Shown: positions 8,493-14,891 of the stretch, in pieces | Numbering within the stretch: the first letter of the stretch is position 1 | How the letters are laid out: the number at the start of each line of letters is the position of its first letter | Origin: Clostridia bacterium | GTDB taxonomy: Bacteria > Bacillota > Clostridia > Oscillospirales > CAG-272 | Direction of reading: 5' to 3' | DNA length: 64,000 bases | Assembly: GCA_017536475.1 (NCBI GenBank) | Contig: JAFXHH010000003.1 | Span: forward strand, 186,001-250,000 | The notes under the pieces: generated by a model | What the model saw: the letters and a program-made list of their open reading frames with translations, nothing else | Databases searched by the model: none | Told to the model about the DNA's origin: nothing | Program-made: the position numbers and the translations under genes

Positions 8493-9443
8493 ATGATATC
8501 AACTCGTGCTCATAAATTGATAGATCTTCAGGAAAAAACGATAAAAAAAGAGTATTTAAAGGACAATTTATCAGCGTTGTCTGAAAAAAACGAGGACTAT
8601 AAAAGAACACTTTCTTCGTTGAAGGCACAAGCTGAAAAAGAAAGCGCCGACGTTTTGCAATTAGATAAATCTTCCGCAAAAAACACATTTTTAAAGATAA
8701 CAGGTCAAATAGATAAAAAGCGTTTGAAGGAAACACAGGAAGCCGAGGAAGTCCAAGAAGAATACAATAGGCTTCTTTCGGAATATAATGTTTTTGAAAA
8801 AGAATACAAATCGGCTTTAAGAGAGTATCGCGGTCTTGGAAACTGTGATCTTGATTATTTGGATTTGAAGACCGAATTATTTGCGGAAGTTAAAAACGAT
8901 CAGAGCATTGATTATAGGACGAAAAAGCTTCTTGAGGAATGTGAGGATCTGAGAAAAGAAGTAAATGCTCGCAAAGCTGTGATAGAAAACGTCAAAGAAC
9001 TTATTTCATCAACGGAACAAATACTTATTGATCTTGAGCCTGCTTATCGTGATGCACACATTGATAGCAATAGTTTTCAATCTAGGGATATACATCATTC
9101 TATCTCAAAATATTATCATATTGATGAGATTGTTCCGCAAATAGAAAGCTTGGACATACGTCTTTCCGAGTTTTCAAAAAATACAAAGGACTTCCCTCCT
9201 ATGTGTATTATTTCTAATCTCAAATATGATGCTTTAACAAAAGGCGCCGATGTCTTATTTGAAGGACCTATTACTATGGGCATCGAACGTACTGTTTTAA
9301 ATGACGTTGAAAACTTAGTGGGAGAAATTAAAGATATCAATAAAAAGCTTAATGAAATATTGAAAACTTTTCTCCTCATATATGATCGGAAAAAATCTTA
9401 TATGTGGCGTATTGAGCTTGATTTATTCAGAATGCTTATTTGA
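8493..9443 (+). CDS. Coiled-coil protein of unknown function
   Basis: I do not recognise this 316-residue protein. Residues about 8-165 are Lys/Glu/Leu-rich with heptad character and almost no Gly or Pro, pointing to long coiled coils; a short unit near 50-65 (LDKSSAKNTFLKITGQIDKK) breaks it. The C-terminal third is mixed, with HHSISKYYHIDEIVPQ and a KEIKDINKKLNEIL-like helix. No signal peptide or membrane segment is seen. GGAGG (8481-8485) is 7 bases before the ATG at 8493; the ATG at 8490 is possible but too close. Codon use is far more A/T-rich than that of gpmI, which fits recent acquisition. Confidence 0.75.
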   Translation: MISTRAHKLIDLQEKTIKKEYLKDNLSALSEKNEDYKRTLSSLKAQAEKESADVLQLDKSSAKNTFLKITGQIDKKRLKETQEAEEVQEEYNRLLSEYNVFEKEYKSALREYRGLGNCDLDYLDLKTELFAEVKNDQSIDYRTKKLLEECEDLRKEVNARKAVIENVKELISSTEQILIDLEPAYRDAHIDSNSFQSRDIHHSISKYYHIDEIVPQIESLDIRLSEFSKNTKDFPPMCIISNLKYDALTKGADVLFEGPITMGIERTVLNDVENLVGEIKDINKKLNEILKTFLLIYDRKKSYMWRIELDLFRMLI

Positions 9444-9467
9444 ATTTGCATAATTCCAGAATTAAAT

Positions 9468-9505
9468 AAAAGAGGACGGATGAAAAACATCTGTCCATCT
9501 TTTTT
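9468..9505. terminator. Bidirectional terminator
   Basis: GGACGGATG pairs with CATCTGTCC (one G-U) around AAAAA, with A-rich and T-rich arms on either side. It separates the coiled-coil gene from the convergent 38-residue peptide gene. Confidence 0.82.
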
Positions 9506-9506
9506 A

Positions 9507-9623
9507 TTATTTCTTTCTCTTAAAGAAAACCACTGCTGAACCGATGAGCGAGGTCGCCATAAGTACCAGTGCCGAAGAAGAGATCAATGAGCTGCAGCCT
9601 CCAAAAAGTCCGCCGAGTGCCAT
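9507..9623 (-). CDS. 38-residue hydrophobic peptide
   Basis: This small gene has a complete set of signals: TTGACA-17-TACAAT upstream (9655-9683), GGAGG 9 bases before the ATG at 9623, and a hairpin terminator right after the stop. The peptide starts with a Gly-rich part and a single Cys (LGGLFGGC), followed by one hydrophobic helix of about 22 residues and ends FKRKK. This gives a single-span membrane peptide with a basic cytoplasmic end. The combination of strong expression signals and tiny size suggests a membrane regulator, a type I toxin-like peptide, or an accessory subunit; no antisense RNA was identified. Not recognised as a named family. Confidence 0.72.
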   Translation of the reverse strand: MALGGLFGGCSSLISSSALVLMATSLIGSAVVFFKRKK

Positions 9624-9654
9624 AAGTTTTTCCTCCTTAAATATGGTTTTTATA

Positions 9655-9683
9655 ATTGTAACATAAAATTAAACCGTTGTCAA
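9655..9683 (-). promoter_or_regulatory. Promoter of the 38-residue peptide gene
   Basis: On the minus strand TTGACA (9678-9683), 17 bases, TACAAT (9655-9660), about 32 bases upstream of the ATG. Confidence 0.8.
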
Positions 9684-9710
9684 TATTTTTACAATAGACG
9701 AGTAGGAACA

Positions 9711-10382
9711 TTACCAAATAAACGGTATCAAACGATATTTTACCTTTTGTTTATACTCAATATAACCGTCAAGCTCCCTTTCCAGAAGCGTTTCTTCGTT
9801 TTTTATTCTTTTGACAATTATAAAGGGATATGCAAGAAAAATGAAAAATGAATATATTGAGCCCAACACGATCGGCATCGACAAAAACAAAAGCAACGTA
9901 ACGCTATACATCGGGTGTCTGACTATACCGTACAAGCCCGTACTGATGACCTTTTGATTTTCCTGAACCTCGATCGTACGGCTGAGGTAGGTGTTTTCTC
10001 GGAGTACCTCCGCATAAAGAATATAGGATACAAGAAACACCGCCGCAGCACCTATCACAACGCCTCTTGGCAGGATGTACCATCCAAAACGAAATCCAAG
10101 TCCTGCAATGATAAATCCTATAAGGAACATAAGTCCGCTAAGCTTTACCACGAGATCTTGTTCCCTTTGCTTTTCTTTTGCGTTAAGACGTTTTTGCAGA
10201 AGCGTGGGATTTTTGAGCATCATCACGATCCCCGCCAAGAACATTGGCACGAATAAGATCCCCATAAGCAACCAGCCGTAAAAAAAATACAATGTTCCTG
10301 CGGGTAAGAATATCAATAACCCAACCAAAACAACGCCCAGAACAAACTTGGCTATTGCTTGAATGAATAATTTTATCGTCAT
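9711..10382 (-). CDS. Isoprenylcysteine carboxyl methyltransferase family protein
   Basis: A 223-residue membrane enzyme with about five helices. The C-terminal half shows GLYGIVRHPMYSVTLLLFLSMP and later RIKNEETLLERELDGYIEYKQKV, the RHP and EE pair that form the S-adenosylmethionine site in the ICMT/PEMT family. Bacterial members methylate lipids or other small amphipathic substrates; the substrate is unknown here. The start at 10382 is followed by MTIKLF, with GGAG a few bases upstream. It probably follows the 117-residue membrane protein gene on one transcript (34-base gap). Confidence 0.85.
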   Translation of the reverse strand: MTIKLFIQAIAKFVLGVVLVGLLIFLPAGTLYFFYGWLLMGILFVPMFLAGIVMMLKNPTLLQKRLNAKEKQREQDLVVKLSGLMFLIGFIIAGLGFRFGWYILPRGVVIGAAAVFLVSYILYAEVLRENTYLSRTIEVQENQKVISTGLYGIVRHPMYSVTLLLFLSMPIVLGSIYSFFIFLAYPFIIVKRIKNEETLLERELDGYIEYKQKVKYRLIPFIW

Positions 10383-10416
10383 AGTAATATCTCCTGCGAA
10401 ATTTATCTGTCGGTAT

Positions 10417-10770
10417 TTAATAACCCCGACCTACCGATGATGCCAAGAGTAGCATAATGAGAAACAAACCGATTGTCGCCCCGAATATAATATTTCCGAT
10501 CGTTTGTATTTTTTTAGAATCGGGATATTTCAAAGCGATGATATTCAAAACAACAGCCGCGATCGCAACCGCCATAGATGTGTATGCGGGGATAGAATTA
10601 AATCCGTCGCGCATATTTTCAAACATACTATGTCGGAATATTACTTCTACAATTTCTCCCGTCACCTTATCCGGAAGATGTCCGACACCCTGGAAGATCT
10701 TAACAAACCACAACGGGATCGTAGTGGCTGATAACAGTATTTTGACTATGCAAAACACGGTTTTTTTCAT
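10417..10770 (-). CDS. Small membrane protein, unknown
   Basis: A 117-residue protein with three hydrophobic segments (about residues 5-25, 62-82 and 90-112) and a soluble loop between the first two. GGAGGATC stands 7 bases before the ATG. It lies upstream of the ICMT-family gene on the same strand and may share its transcript. No named family is recognised. Confidence 0.65.
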   Translation of the reverse strand: MKKTVFCIVKILLSATTIPLWFVKIFQGVGHLPDKVTGEIVEVIFRHSMFENMRDGFNSIPAYTSMAVAIAAVVLNIIALKYPDSKKIQTIGNIIFGATIGLFLIMLLLASSVGRGY

Positions 10771-10804
10771 AAAGCGATCCTCCTATATATACTAAAAATA
10801 AAGT

Positions 10805-11242
10805 TCACTTTTTCATTTCCATATACGGCAACACGTCAAAGCCGCATTTTTTATAAAGTCCGATTGCGCGCTCGTTCTCTTCTTCAACTTCTAAGCGGAA
10901 AATGCAGTCGGTGTATTTTTCTGTGATAAAATCGAAAAACGCCTTGCCAAGCCCTGATCCTCTGTATTCGTCTTTGAGATAAAGATCCTCGATCCAGATA
11001 CACGGCTTGCCAAATTCGGTTGAAAAGCTCTTTGCTATCATAGCGTAGCCCTGCACGTTGCCAGAATCCTCGAATACGTACCCCTCAAGGTAGGGACTGT
11101 AATTTACACAGTTGTCTATATCGTTGGAAAAGATCTCCTCCGAGCCGTTGCTCAGCACCGCAGGCGATGCATAGAAAACCCTCATCATCTCCATAATGCA
11201 GGGCTTGTCGTCTTTTGTCATAATTCTTATCGTGCTGCTCAT
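10805..11242 (-). CDS. GNAT family N-acetyltransferase
   Basis: The 145-residue protein has the GNAT core: IWIEDLYLKDEYRGSGLGKAFFDFI gives beta-4 and the acetyl-CoA loop (R-G-x-G-L-G-K), and RLEVEEENERAIGLYKKCGF gives the last strand and helix. Such enzymes acetylate amino groups of small molecules or proteins; the acceptor is unknown. A longer frame runs upstream, but GGAG and the family start place the ATG at 11242. A promoter at 11273-11301 matches, over 18 identical bases, the promoter of the lipoprotein gene about 1 kb away. Confidence 0.87.
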   Translation of the reverse strand: MSSTIRIMTKDDKPCIMEMMRVFYASPAVLSNGSEEIFSNDIDNCVNYSPYLEGYVFEDSGNVQGYAMIAKSFSTEFGKPCIWIEDLYLKDEYRGSGLGKAFFDFITEKYTDCIFRLEVEEENERAIGLYKKCGFDVLPYMEMKK

Positions 11243-11272
11243 TTGTTTTATCTCCAATAAATTGATGAATAA

Positions 11273-11310
11273 ATTATACCATGAAAAAATGAAAAAGTAA
11301 ATAGGACGGC
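11273..11310 (-). promoter_or_regulatory. Promoter of the GNAT gene, twin of the lipoprotein promoter
   Basis: On the minus strand TTTACT (11296-11301), 17 bases, TATAAT (11273-11278). The -35 box and its upstream flank (11293-11310) are identical over 18 bases to 12262-12279. Confidence 0.82.
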
Positions 11311-11339
11311 TTGATTTTATGTAATATAGCCGACATACA

Positions 11340-11371
11340 AAAACAGCACCCTCTTTCGAGAGTGCTGTTTT
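11340..11371. terminator. Hairpin terminator
   Basis: AAAACAGCAC (11340-11349) pairs with its complement at 11362-11371 around a short inner stem. A/T arms on both sides allow termination in either direction. Confidence 0.75.
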
Positions 11372-11389
11372 GTATCGAAATAAAAAGCA

Positions 11390-11415
11390 AGAACCACCGC
11401 ATCTGCGGTGGTTCT
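11390..11415. terminator. Hairpin terminator
   Basis: AGAACCACCGCA (11390-11401) and its complement (11404-11415) form a near-perfect 12-bp stem; on the minus strand it is followed by TTGCTTTTTA. Together with the hairpin at 11340-11371 it isolates the GNAT gene from upstream minus-strand transcription. Confidence 0.75.
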
Positions 11416-11492
11416 GTACTCGGACAGCTTGCTTGCAAGCTGCGGCATACAGCAAATGTACGCCAATATAAGAGAAATAATGTGCTGTATGC

Positions 11493-11507
11493 AATTATCT
11501 CTTGGAG
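11493..11507 (-). repeat. Direct copy of the rpsI 3' end (candidate att site)
   Basis: The 15 bases AATTATCTCTTGGAG are identical and in the same orientation to 12547-12561, which contain the last four sense codons and stop codon of rpsI plus two bases. The two copies are 1,054 bases apart, as expected for an element inserted at the rpsI 3' end that rebuilds the gene end at one border. Confidence 0.7.
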
Positions 11508-11525
11508 TTTTAGCAATACCGTTTG

Positions 11526-11613
11526 ATATCGTGAATAACGTGAAATATCGTGTGATATCGTAGATTTATCGTGTGTTTTCGTCGCGTTTACGCAGGATAT
11601 CGTGAATATCGTC
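11526..11613. repeat. Six ATATCGTG-type repeats
   Basis: ATATCGTG or near copies begin at 11526, 11545, 11555, 11566 (TTATCGTG), 11597 and 11606 (ATATCGTC), all in one orientation, within 88 bases beside the rpsI-end copy. Short direct repeats near a crossover site are the layout of arm-type sites bound by tyrosine recombinases; this reading is an inference. Confidence 0.6.
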
Positions 11614-11623
11614 GCATAAAGTG

Positions 11624-11654
11624 TTGCACCAATTTTGCACCAAAAATCACACCA
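11624..11654. repeat. Repeated TTGCACCA motif
   Basis: TTGCACCA occurs at 11624-11631 and 11635-11642, with a partial third copy TCACACCA at 11647-11654. It lies between the ATATCGTG cluster and the lipoprotein gene. No open reading frame with recombinase motifs covers it, so any integrase that once ended here is lost. Confidence 0.45.
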
Positions 11655-11692
11655 ACAGTTAACGCTGTAGCTTGGCAAAAAATCATATTCGT

Positions 11693-12199
11693 CTATGGTG
11701 TAGCTTGAAAATATTTGGATTCTATTATATCACCAAACAGATGTCCGACATCACCTACATTCTCAACAAACACCCCCTCGGAGTCAAACACGTTGCAATC
11801 TCCATAATAAAAGGTTTTGTTATTGTCGTCTGTATAGGTACATCCAAATAAAACAATCATATTGCCATTGCTTTGATGTAAGACTAATGTTTTTCCCATC
11901 GGTTCGTTCAAGGCAGTTCCAAAGACCAGGTATTCATCCTCTGCTATATCATTCAAAATATTTTCAAAATCAGATTCATCTAGAGTCGCAATTAAAGTTG
12001 CCTTGTTAAAATCGAATCTTGGTTTTTCCTTTCCATTGATGCGAAGAAGTTCGGGATTTTCATTTTTGTAATCATAGAGTTCAATTTTCACCGTATTAGC
12101 GAACAGCTCATCTCTATCAATATGATTTGTTCCCGGGTCACAACCGACGAGAAGCAAAAGACAACACAAGACACATATAAATGATAATACCTTTTTCAT
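11693..12199 (-). CDS. Small secreted lipoprotein, unknown
   Basis: The 168-residue protein begins with a basic n-region, a 16-residue hydrophobic core and lipobox LLVGC, with Cys at residue 20 for lipid attachment. The mature part is acidic and has no family I recognise; the DVGHLFGDIIESKYF end may be a short amphipathic helix. A GTG at 12211 also opens the frame, but the AAGGTG sequence that overlaps it is better used as the ribosome site for the ATG at 12199. The gene lies inside the interval bounded by the two rpsI-end repeats and has its own promoter, so it looks like cargo. Confidence 0.72.
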   Translation of the reverse strand: MKKVLSFICVLCCLLLLVGCDPGTNHIDRDELFANTVKIELYDYKNENPELLRINGKEKPRFDFNKATLIATLDESDFENILNDIAEDEYLVFGTALNEPMGKTLVLHQSNGNMIVLFGCTYTDDNNKTFYYGDCNVFDSEGVFVENVGDVGHLFGDIIESKYFQATP

Positions 12200-12241
12200 A
12201 AATTGTTTCACCTTTTTAGTTCAAGTTTATGCACCAATTGT

Positions 12242-12279
12242 ATTATACCATAATTTTCAACAAAAGTAAATAGGACGGC
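12242..12279 (-). promoter_or_regulatory. Promoter of the lipoprotein gene, twin of the GNAT promoter
   Basis: On the minus strand TTTACT (12265-12270), 17 bases, TATAAT (12242-12247). The segment 12262-12279 equals 11293-11310 base for base, including GCCGTCCTA ahead of the -35 box. Confidence 0.82.
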
Positions 12280-12287
12280 GGAAGAAA

Positions 12288-12475
12288 GTGAATTGACGGC
12301 AAGCCGTCATGAATTGAAGCCTTGCGGCTTCATGATTTGAACTCTGCGATTTCATGAATTGAATTGCCCTGTTTCTCTAATGCCGCAGGCAATTCATGCC
12401 TCCTCGCTTGCGAGGTAGCAATTCATGAATTTCGCAAAGCGAAATATCAATTCATGCCCGCAAGGGCAATTCATT
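12288..12475. repeat. Array of different hairpins joined by ATGAATTG/CAATTCAT linkers
   Basis: About seven short stem-loops follow one another. Clear stems are TGACGG/CCGTCA (12294-12309), TGAAGCC/GGCTTCA (12315-12332), GAATTGCC/GGCAATTC (12361-12395), CCTCGC/GCGAGG (12402-12415), ATTTCGC/GCGAAAT (12429-12445) and TGCCC/GGGCA (12455-12468); a degenerate one lies at 12339-12353. Stems differ in sequence, while linkers keep ATGAATTG on the left and CAATTCAT on the right, and several loops are TTGC, CAAG or GCAA. The array ends exactly where the inverted rpsI-end copy starts. It has no open frame. Role unknown. Confidence 0.75.
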
Positions 12476-12491
12476 GTTCTCCAAGAGATAA
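12476..12491 (+). repeat. Inverted copy of the rpsI 3' end
   Basis: GTTCTCCAAGAGATAA is the exact reverse complement of 12549-12564, the last codons of rpsI. The two copies flank the rpsI terminator, giving a 16-bp inverted repeat with a 57-base spacer. Confidence 0.8.
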
Positions 12492-12492
12492 C

Positions 12493-12524
12493 AAAAAATG
12501 CCCTGCATAAGCAGAGCATTTTTT
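12493..12524. terminator. Terminator of rplM-rpsI
   Basis: A 14-bp stem with one mismatch (12493-12506 with 12511-12524), loop ATAA, A6 and T6 at its ends. A smaller hairpin CGACC-AAA-GGTCG lies at 12534-12546 between it and the stop codon. Confidence 0.85.
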
Positions 12525-12548
12525 GCAAGTTTCGACCAAAGGTCGTAA

Positions 12549-12950
12549 TTATCTCTTGGAGAACTGAGGAGCACGTCTTGCGCCCTTGAGTCCGTATTTC
12601 TTTCTTTCCTTCATACGAGGGTCTCTGGTGAGGAATCCTGCAGCCTTGAGAGCAGGACGGTAGTTCTCATCAGCAGTGATGAGGGCACGAGCTACACCGT
12701 GACGGATAGCACCTGCCTGACCGGAAATACCGCCACCGTTTACGTTAGCAACGATGTCGAACTTACCCATAGTGCCGGTTACGCTGAAGGGCTGGTTGAT
12801 GATAAGCTTGAGAGTTTCGAGACCGAAATACTCGTCAATGTCCTTACCGTTGATAGTAATCTGACCGTTACCGGGATATACTCTTACGCGAGCAACGGAC
12901 TTCTTTCTTCTACCAGTGCCGTAGAAGTAGGGCTTTGCACTTGTATACAT
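12549..12950 (-). CDS. rpsI: 30S ribosomal protein S9
   Basis: The 133-residue protein shows the S9 pattern: [17 protein letters not shown] near the start, [27 protein letters not shown] in the middle, and the C-terminal [25 protein letters not shown] whose last residues reach into the ribosomal P site. It follows rplM by 26 bases. The last codons and stop are repeated, directly at 11493-11507 and inverted at 12476-12491. The 3' end of rpsI is a known insertion site for some integrative elements in Firmicutes, and the gene is intact here. Confidence 0.98.
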   Translation of the reverse strand: MYTSAKPYFYGTGRRKKSVARVRVYPGNGQITINGKDIDEYFGLETLKLIINQPFSVTGTMGKFDIVANVNGGGISGQAGAIRHGVARALITADENYRPALKAAGFLTRDPRMKERKKYGLKGARRAPQFSKR

Positions 12951-12976
12951 AGGTTTACTTCCTTCCTTTCTTCAAA

Positions 12977-13405
12977 TTAAAACTCGTAGGTCTCGGGCTT
13001 CTGTGCCTCGTGCTTGTGGGACTCACCGGAATATACCTTGAGTCTGTTAGCTGCTGCTCTGCCGAGAGAGTTGTGGGGAAGCATTCCCTTTACTGCGGCT
13101 TCCATAGCGAACTCGGGCTTTTCAGCCATAAGAGTCTTATACTGAATGCTCTTCATTCCGCCGATGTAGCCGGAGTGTCTGTAGAAGTACTTCTGCTCAA
13201 GCTTCTTGCCTGTCAGAACTGCCTTATCTGCGTTTACTATGATAACGAAGTTACCGCAGTCAACGTGGGGTGTGAATTCGGGAGCGTTCTTTCCGCGGAG
13301 AAGGTCTGCTGCAACAACAGCGGTTCTGCCGAGAGGCTTGCCTGCTGCGTCGATAACGTACCACTTGCGGACAACTGCTTCTTTTTTCTGCATAAATGTA
13401 GACAT
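12977..13405 (-). CDS. rplM: 50S ribosomal protein L13
   Basis: At 142 residues this is a standard L13. [25 protein letters not shown] begins the conserved core and the [21 protein letters not shown] signature lies near residue 105. GGAGG 8 bases before the ATG at 13405 fixes the start; the frame upstream of it overlaps the promoter. It heads the rplM-rpsI operon with a leader of only about 37 bases, too short for a long autoregulatory leader. Confidence 0.98.
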   Translation of the reverse strand: MSTFMQKKEAVVRKWYVIDAAGKPLGRTAVVAADLLRGKNAPEFTPHVDCGNFVIIVNADKAVLTGKKLEQKYFYRHSGYIGGMKSIQYKTLMAEKPEFAMEAAVKGMLPHNSLGRAAANRLKVYSGESHKHEAQKPETYEF

Positions 13406-13448
13406 TTTAGTTATCCTCCAAAAATTGATCATTTTTTTAACCTTGCAT

Positions 13449-13477
13449 ATTATATCACAACGTAATTTGTTTGTCAA
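13449..13477 (-). promoter_or_regulatory. Promoter of rplM-rpsI
   Basis: On the minus strand a perfect TTGACA (13472-13477), 17 bases, TATAAT (13449-13454): a very strong promoter suited to ribosomal genes. Confidence 0.9.
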
Positions 13478-13708
13478 TACCTTTTTTGAAATTTTTTTGA
13501 TATTTTTAATTTAGCTTTAGTAAATCTCTTGTTTTCTCGTTTTTTCTCACTTTTTTAATATCTTTGCTCGTAAATCGTTTCAAAAAAATTTTTTAAGAAA
13601 TTTGTTTTTCAACAAAAAAGTGACCGAAAATGAGAAAAAATCTGCCGAGGGCGTTATATTTCCCTGCCTTGCTGACATAAGTTTATACTGTGATTTCAGA
13701 AAATTTCG
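13478..13708. other. AT-rich gap without a recognised gene
   Basis: Divergent spacer between rplM-rpsI and the S1-domain gene. It is dominated by A and T runs. A TATACT (13685-13690) could be the -10 box for the S1 gene, but no -35 box at good spacing is seen. No RNA gene or conserved leader was recognised. Confidence 0.5.
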
Positions 13709-13721
13709 GAGGTAAAACAAA

Positions 13722-14684
13722 ATGATCAATACATACAAGCCCGAGGGACTTCTTATCGGAACGCAACAAAACCGTGAGCTTATTTCCATGGGCCGCGCGG
13801 GACTTGAAAAAGCGATGTCTGCGGGGATAATTTTAGAGAGTACTGCAATCCTTTGCGACAGTGAATTGAATTTACACGTAGATCTGCGCGGCATCACGGG
13901 AATTATTCCCAAGGGCGAGGTCTGCCTTGTGCGAGACGGCGAGAGTTTCAAGGATATCGCGGTCATAACCAGGGTTGGTAAGCCCGTGTGCTTCAAAATC
14001 GTTTCCATAGAGGAGAAAAACGGCCGCACGGTCGCTTATCTTTCTCGGCGCTTGGCGCAGATCGATTGTATGAAAAATTATATCGCCGATCTGATCCCGG
14101 GGGATATAATCTGCTCTCGCGTAACGCATCTTGAAAGCTTCGGTGCGTTTGTAGACGTTGGATGCGGCATTATTTCCCTGCTTTCCGTCGATTGTATCTC
14201 GGTTTCGCGTTTTTCACATCCGAAGGACCGCCTGTATAACGGAATGATAATAAATACCGTACTGAAATCTGTTGACAGAGAAAAAGGCAGAATTTTCGTC
14301 TCAATGCGTGAACTTCTAGGCACGTGGGAGGAAAACGCGGCGCTGTTTTCTGCGGGTCAGACCGTTGCAGGTATAATCAGGAGCGTGGAAAGCTACGGAG
14401 TCTTCGTTGAATTGACTCCCAATCTAGCGGGATTGGCAGAGCTGCGCGACGACTCGCATCCGTTCGATCTTCCCTGCGGAAGTCTTGCAGCCGTATACAT
14501 AAAAAGTATTATTCCAGAGCGAATGAAGATCAAGCTCGTGCTAATAGATTCTTATAAGGATGAGGCGGCTACCTCGGAGCTTAAATATTTTGTTGATTGC
14601 GATACGACGAAGCATATAGACGGTTGGAGGTATTCTCCTCTCGGTTGCTCAAAGACCGTTGAAACCATTTTTGAAACAGAGTGA
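13722..14684 (+). CDS. S1 RNA-binding domain protein
   Basis: The 320-residue protein is built of S1-type OB folds. A first, degenerate one covers about residues 30-115. The second, at about 118-200, has the classic GDIICSRVTHLESFGAFVDVGCGIISLL. The third, at about 210-280, has GQTVAGIIRSVESYGVFVELTPNLAGL. This resembles the short ribosomal protein S1 homologues of Clostridia, which bind mRNA in the cytoplasm. It lacks the four-plus domains of E. coli S1. It has a GGAGG site 8 bases upstream, stands alone and ends in a strong terminator. Confidence 0.85.
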   Translation: MINTYKPEGLLIGTQQNRELISMGRAGLEKAMSAGIILESTAILCDSELNLHVDLRGITGIIPKGEVCLVRDGESFKDIAVITRVGKPVCFKIVSIEEKNGRTVAYLSRRLAQIDCMKNYIADLIPGDIICSRVTHLESFGAFVDVGCGIISLLSVDCISVSRFSHPKDRLYNGMIINTVLKSVDREKGRIFVSMRELLGTWEENAALFSAGQTVAGIIRSVESYGVFVELTPNLAGLAELRDDSHPFDLPCGSLAAVYIKSIIPERMKIKLVLIDSYKDEAATSELKYFVDCDTTKHIDGWRYSPLGCSKTVETIFETE

Positions 14685-14700
14685 GTAAATATAAATATGT

Positions 14701-14746
14701 AAAAAAGGACTTGCACGTTGTTTTTATCAGGTATAAGTCCTTTTTT
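14701..14746 (+). terminator. Terminator after the S1-domain gene
   Basis: AAAAAAGGACTT (14701-14712) pairs perfectly with 14735-14746, with a 22-base loop and a T run of eight. Confidence 0.85.
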
Positions 14747-14799
14747 TTGTGCATTTTAAAATAAATATGGCGTGTTTGTAAATTGTTGACTCAGCGCTC

Positions 14800-14828
14800 T
14801 TGACACGGTATGTCATTTGTGATATAAT
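14800..14828 (+). promoter_or_regulatory. Promoter of the first solute-binding lipoprotein
   Basis: TTGACA (14800-14805), 17 bases, TATAAT (14823-14828): perfect consensus, with a 60-base leader. Confidence 0.88.
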
Positions 14829-14891
14829 ATTTGGGTAAACTTGGGCAAAAGCAAGTAAACAAAATTTTATGAAAGGATTTTCAAAGCGAAA

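Noticed and set aside
11274..11678. Upstream extension of the GNAT gene or a separate 134-residue protein
   Set aside because: The frames run through two terminator hairpins and lack ribosome sites; the GNAT promoter lies inside them.
11508..11692. C-terminus of a tyrosine recombinase gene
   Set aside because: The frames here lack the R-H-x-x-R-Y catalytic residues; at most a vestige could remain.
12288..12475. CRISPR array
   Set aside because: Repeats are only about 8 bases, spacers are themselves palindromes, and there are no cas genes.
13406..13448. L13 autoregulatory leader
   Set aside because: The predicted leader is about 37 bases with no clear stem-loop.
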